Below, one piece after another: positions 1 through 6,000 of a DNA stretch of 10,562 nucleotides. Under the pieces are notes generated by a model. That model searched no databases, was not told where the DNA came from, and saw only the letters and a program-made list of their open reading frames with translations. The translations under genes and the position numbers were made by a program. The DNA comes from Cephalothrix spiralis (taxonomy: Eukaryota; Nemertea; Palaeonemertea; Archinemertea; Cephalotrichidae). Every line of letters starts with the position of its first letter. Within the stretch, counting starts at the first letter, position 1. Location of the stretch: assembly GCA_032353305.1 (NCBI GenBank), contig JAUCNG010400365.1, positions 1 through 10,562 on the forward strand, given 5' to 3'.

Positions 1-33
1 CGGGCATTCGAAGTAAATCCACAAGGTTTGTAC
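1..33 (-). CDS. IRF: IRF coding exon 5, partial (cut by window edge)
   Basis: The minus strand reads TATACTTTTTTGTAG|GTACAAACC, a good acceptor with the exon starting at 33. In the phase left by exon 4 it encodes STNLVDLLRMP and runs off base 1. Only 11 residues are visible, so the call depends on the splice site, the phase match and sensible residue content. Confidence 0.55.
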
Positions 34-3000
34 CTACAAAAAAGTATAAGAAATGTCTTTTATTCATTCAATTTATTTATTTTATTAAAGTCATTAGTAA
101 AGAGTAATTACACGTACCGGTATATACTTTTAAGGGTGCCATGCCATTCCCGGAAAATTATAAATTTTGGGGTCGAAGATATCAGTTCGTTGCGCTTATG
201 GTCACATTTGTACTTTGAAAAAACTCATTTTGTCGCACACATTTAAATTTTCAATTTTTTTCAACTTACAGGCCAGCCTTATAGTCATTTTTACTATATT
301 AATTTTAGGAGATTTTTGAGCAATATGTTATGAGATTTTAGGAATATTCTAACAATTTATGAGATTTTTTGATAATATGGATTTTCTAATAACTTTCTTC
401 GCTACAAACAAAAAATTTTTGCTTTACAATAAAACCTATGCATAAAATTAGTTAAATAACTAACCATAATATAAAATCTTATGCCGAGCGAAGCGAGGCA
501 AGACATTTGTTTCTTTTTTACTCAATTTACATCATATTTTAGGAGGAAAGGTCAAATTTTAGGATATCCTAAAATTTTAGAAGAACTATAAGGCCTGAAC
601 TTATTTAATTTGTCACATTGCATTGGATACTTAATTAAAACGCTTAGGAGGGTCCGACGATTTCGCACTAATTGTGTACAGGAAAGGTCAAAAATTGTCA
701 AATTTGAGCGTACGTACTCATGACTTAAATGAGCCTAATTTTTTTAATATAAATACTTACTCTTGGAATAAGCTACTTCTTGTGGATAAGGCTCGGGCTC
801 TGATAACATCATGAAATCTGGTACTTCATACTCTTGTTCCAACTGAGGAATGGGCTCAGATACTGCATTTCCAGCTGATCCTACTGGGACTTGCTGCAGG
901 TGGACGATTTCTTGTTCATCATCATCCTGGAAATAGAAATAGGCATTACAATTCTTTCTCAACACTTCCAAATGATCAAGTGATGCTTTTTTATTTTAAA
1001 GATGAGGTATTTTTTAGAAAAAAGTGAAATACTTTTGGCCATTTTTCACAAAATGACATTAAAGAATAAACCCAAGTTTTATTTTATTCCATGCAAAACA
1101 AATCAAACTTCATTTCGTATTTTGTAACAAAGCATTGTACAAACATTTACACTGAATCAAAATTTCAAGCGGTACATAAAAACCACCAAGTTGCCTAAAT
1201 TGCATCAAAAGAAACTTTTGGAGTTAAACCTTCAGACCCTAGTTTTCGCCCCCCCCCCCTACCGTCAAAATCTCCGAAGTGCGTGCCTAAACCCAATCAA
1301 ACCATGTATTTTTGGAAAGCTTGTGAAAATCTAGGTCATGTTTATATTTTCGAAAGGGTCGGGCGCACTTTAGGGCCTCAGGGGCCAAATTAGCAATTTT
1401 TTAAGGTTTCCAAAAAAAGTCGAACCCAATATTTTCTGATCCGCATGGTCCAATACAATAATAAGATACATTTTTCGATTGGTTTTGACCAATTTAAGGA
1501 CCCAAGGACAAATATAGATTTTTTTCGAAAAGTTTTATTGGCTTCGAGGTCCCAAAGCGGGCCCAACACTTTTGAAAATATAAACTTGAACCTAGAATTT
1601 CCACAAGCTTTCCAAAAATATAAGGGTTGATGGGGTTTCCGAGATTTTCGCGGGGTGGTCCGAAAATTGGGTTGCATAAACCTGTGTATTCTTATTTTTT
1701 CTGAATTATAAAAGTTGACATACCACAAAACTTGTGTCCATATCAAGTCCTGAATCCATAGCGGAAGTCGAAGATGACCCTGAACCGGATTGATGTCTTT
1801 TTCGTTGATCTCTGGCGTCATTTCCTGGAAAGGAATTCATTTTATATTAAACATTGGAAATCTAAAATCAAACAACTTATCCTTGAACCGTTAAATATCA
1901 TTTTATCTTAATTGGATTTTTAAGTAAAATATTGGATCTTATAAGATCAAGATGGACCATTAATTATAGGATATTATAGCATTTTGCGCTAGAATTAACA
2001 AACCATCACAACAAATTTTGAGGTAATATATGCATTCCACTGGAGTTGCCGAAAACATTGCTTCCAAGTTTAATCTTCAGAGTTAATAAGTAAATATTTG
2101 TACAGATTTGCCAATATTATGGAAAACAGCCAGATGACGTCATATTGTGACTTAATTATGAAGATTTAATAATTGCAAAAAATATACCTTTGAGACCAAG
2201 ATTTATTCACCCGAATAATACAGATTCTTCCGAAAAACCCCTGGTCTCATTTTCCCCACCGTAAATCCCATATGCTATTTTCAATCACTCTAAAATTATT
2301 TCGGAAATATTTTCAGTGCATTTAAAATTTTGTGAATAGTTTTAAATTGAAAATTAAAAGTCATAAAAAATCACACTTCCGAGAATCACACCTTCGAGAA
2401 AGGAAGTTCATTTTTAAAAGGAAATTGAACTTTGTGGTCCTTTCGGGAAATTTATGTAGCTCAGTTGTTTGACAGATTTGGACCAAATTTATTTTTACCT
2501 TGTTTAATGATTTTGAACATTCTGTAGGCTGTGCTACCTCTTTTCAATTCGAGATGCTTCTCCCTCCGCAAATCTTTCTGCACTCTTAGTGCACACCGGA
2601 AGTTTGATTTCCATTTAGTGGAATTAGTTTTTTCACCATCAATAACATCCTTACCTAAAAAATTTAAATATTATTATTTTAAATATTTATGTAAAAAAAC
2701 AGATGTCGAATAAAAACCAATACATCATACACAATTGTACACAACTAATTCAGGTTAAATTTTTTTATATGTGGACTGATTATCCCGTTTCAATTTTCCA
2801 TCTGTTTTAGCTCTGTGGTTTCACATTAGCATTTTTTGTTATTCTATTCTGCACAGGTCTCTACTACCATCGCAAGAAGGTTAGGCATTTTTTTTATTGC
2901 TTGTTTTACGGATCCACCGGTAAGAATCTCCGAAAAATGGAAATAAAAAAGAAAAAAAGGCAGGGGGGGGGTTTCTTCTTTTACCACCGGTGGAATTCTC

Positions 3001-6000
3001 AGACTTCAAAAAAATCGTCGGGTAAAATTTTTTTTTTACCGCCGACAGAATTCTTACACTTCAAGTTTTTTTGAAAATTAATATTTTTTAACGCTGACAA
3101 GATTTTTTGGAAAAGCCTAACATTTTTTTTCCGCCAGTGCAGCGGTGAGATTTTTTGAAAAATTTGTCCGTAAACCAAGCAATTAAAAAAAGGCCTTAGT
3201 ACAAAAGTTAAAACAAAAGTTTTGGGTGCGTTTCAGTTATATGAAGCAATTTCATACCAGGGGAAAGACGAAAGCCATGTTCGCATCGCAAGAAGTCAAA
3301 ATATTAGTCTAGATAACCATTTCCAATTAGGTCTAAGGAATTAAAATGACATTTTGAATATTTAATGAAAATGTTTATTGACAGGAAAAAAACTCCCTAT
3401 TTGTTATATACACAATATACATTAAAAAACAATAGCACACATAGAATTATCAGATAAAGATAAAATAAAAAGTTACGACATTTATTATTAATACGACCGA
3501 CGTTTATTCCAAATAATAAAAGTTTCGGCTCCCTGATCGTTGTTCTCCCAATTGAAAAATGAACCTCACTATACTTATTCAAGATAGTGGGCCGGTTATC
3601 GTGATCTAATTGGTCATGGACATGGCTATTCAACATGTCAGAAAACCCAACAAAAATAAACGATTGTAAGATTTATTATTATCATCATCATCATCGTCTT
3701 CAACATAAACAATACAGCTAACTAAACAATGTTGATTTTGTCAAGGATCTTGGGGTTAGCTTTTTTCAAATAAGCTATTATAATCCGGTCATTTTTGATT
3801 TAAGGATGGTGGTTCCCTCTTTAGACTCATGTTTCGACATAGGTCTCATTTGGCTGTCTAGAGAATCCATGAACTCGAGGGATGACCTTGTGTCCCTGCA
3901 AAAAGAGTGAACATGTATGAGTTTTAAAAGCCGTTTGAATCAAAAGCTTGATCAATTGGTGGGTAGTCAAAAATTGGTTGAAAAATTGGCACGGCGGAAA
4001 AAATTGGCAAAAAGGGGTGGGAGGGGGGAAAATGCCTTTTCCATACAATTTTGGGGGTGGATGGGTACCTCCATGACGTGACCCCCCTGGGTCTCCAGCA
4101 TATAAATGACAGTTTTTCATGTTGGCCGCCAGGAATTTTATGGAGGTTTAAAAAACGATTCGGGACCCGTATTTTTACATTGAAAAATCTTAAATGCGGT
4201 CAATGGCCCGTCGGCGCGGTGTTATCACCAACATATAAATATGCTTTTTTAGATCTTTAAGAGAGAAAAAAGGGTATAACATGAGAAAATTATATGAAAT
4301 CCATCCTACCTGTATCTCTTGACAAAGGCTCCAGCATGTCCAGCGGTATCCTTGCTGTACCAGAAATTGCCACACCTTGACTGCACGTACATATTGGAAC
4401 CGTACATCTTCATCACTATTGATTCCTGCTTCAGCCGCTTCCATTTTTGGTTTACATCTGCAATGGGGATAATAAACATTTTTACAAATATGTTAATGCA
4501 GCACGGTCGGAATGCCTGTATTATTATCTTAATCTTGAGCTGCATTTTTTTTATCCCCCCCCCCGTTCTCGTTCACTATTCATCTTACTTTGTTCACTTG
4601 CTAAAACCATTTTGTAGCCGCATCTTCATTTGGGGTTCGGGGGCTAATCATCTCTGTGAAACAATTCCAGGATTCCGGAAATCAGACGTAAGGTCACTAA
4701 GGTGGTACTACCCTGCCAAAGCTATATTCTTTAATTGTGATAGAGATAAAAAGGAAAAAAATTTTGGCCAAAAGCGCCACCCATTAGTCACTTCCTAAAA
4801 AATCCAAAATGGCCGCCGAAAATTGATGAAATTGTAGGGTTATGCCAAACACGATATGAGTTCTTAAATTTAAGATATCAATATAATTTGCATATATTAC
4901 TAGGGTTCATTGTGTGACTCTCCAGCATCAAAAATTATAGCACCCTCAATATATCAAAATGTTACTCTACTTATAAATCACTGTATCCTCAGTTATATGT
5001 CAAAAACAATAAATCCTAGTATATGCACTAGCCCTAGGTATAAGCTTTAAAACAATAAAAAAATTGTGATTTTATCTATTGTATCTCAAAAGTAATCAGG
5101 TTTGGCGTGATAATAAGTAGCGACAAATCAGGAACTGAGAAAATGACGCCATAAAATGAAAATTTTCATTAAAAACAGCCTAAAATACTTTAAAAAACAC
5201 TTAATTTTGACAAATAAGAGTTAATTTTTTTCGCTATTTTCAATTTCAAGAGAAAGATTAAAGCTTAAAGAGGTCAAAAATTCAAAATTTAAAAAATCTC
5301 AGTTTTCCTATTATCCGCAGGGTAGTACCACCTTTTTTATTCCAATCGTATCTCCATTGTTTTAGGTATTCAAATAAGTTTCGAGCAGTGGAAGATAAAT
5401 AAATGAATACTCACCTACTGTGTCTCGTATGTCTGTGGCTCTGGCTACCTCCAGTGTATGTCTTCTGAAGTCGTTATAGTTTCTGTACTTGAATTTTTGA
5501 ACTACTAGAGTAGGATTAAGTTGTTTTGCGCGATTGAAGTTCTCCCTTGCGGCTCCTTCATTCCCTTGTTTGATATTAACCCGTCCCAAATTAATATAAG
5601 CTTGTGTGTGGCTTGGACAAGACGCAATGGCACCAGCATAGTGCACCTCGGCTTGAAAAAAATCTTTGGCATCATGATAAATATCTCCTATCTCCAGTTT
5701 CATCCAGCACATTGAAGGATTTCGCATTTCATTATTTCTTTTAGCAACTTTTAGGGCCTCACCATAGTAGCTCAATGCTTCTCTGTGCTGGTCCAATTGC
5801 TTCGACATATCAGCAAAACCCCGCCATGCCTCCCATACATTTGGATATTCCTGCTTTATTCTGTCGTAGTCCTCTTTAAGAGTCGAGGTCGGTGAACCGA
5901 AAAGCCTACTTCTTTTCACCATAGCCAGTTGTTTGTCAGCTCCGCTACTAACTGCTATGGTCTTATCTAAATCCCGGAGACCTTCTGCATCTTGGCCAAG

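Noticed and set aside
483-499. GCCGAGCGAAGCGAGGC as an RNA gene or regulatory hairpin
   Set aside because: Too short and imperfect; this kind of word is common in animal repeats. No tRNA, rRNA or CRISPR structure was found anywhere in the window.
1390-1821. 143-codon minus-strand open frame
   Set aside because: It starts inside IRF exon 3 in a different frame and then reads through intron and the fold-back repeat; the phase does not match the neighbouring exons.
2868-3295. 12-base direct repeat CATCGCAAGAAG at 2868-2879 and 3284-3295 as a target-site duplication of the element between
   Set aside because: The right copy lies about 85 bases beyond the element's terminal repeat, and a few 12-base matches are expected by chance across 10 kb.
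3397-3636. 79-codon minus-strand frame with a hydrophobic C-terminus
   Set aside because: It lies downstream of the TPR poly-A signal, has no splice or start support, and hydrophobic tails are common in AT-rich chance frames.
4190-4444. Alternative minus-strand frame through TPR exon 2, which could join GHKVIPRVHGF in exon 3
   Set aside because: It is self-consistent with exon 3 but cannot be entered in phase from exon 1, and it has a less domain-like sequence than the chosen frame.
4319-4798. 159-codon plus-strand open frame
   Set aside because: It is antisense to TPR exon 2 and runs through intron and transposon sequence; no family features.
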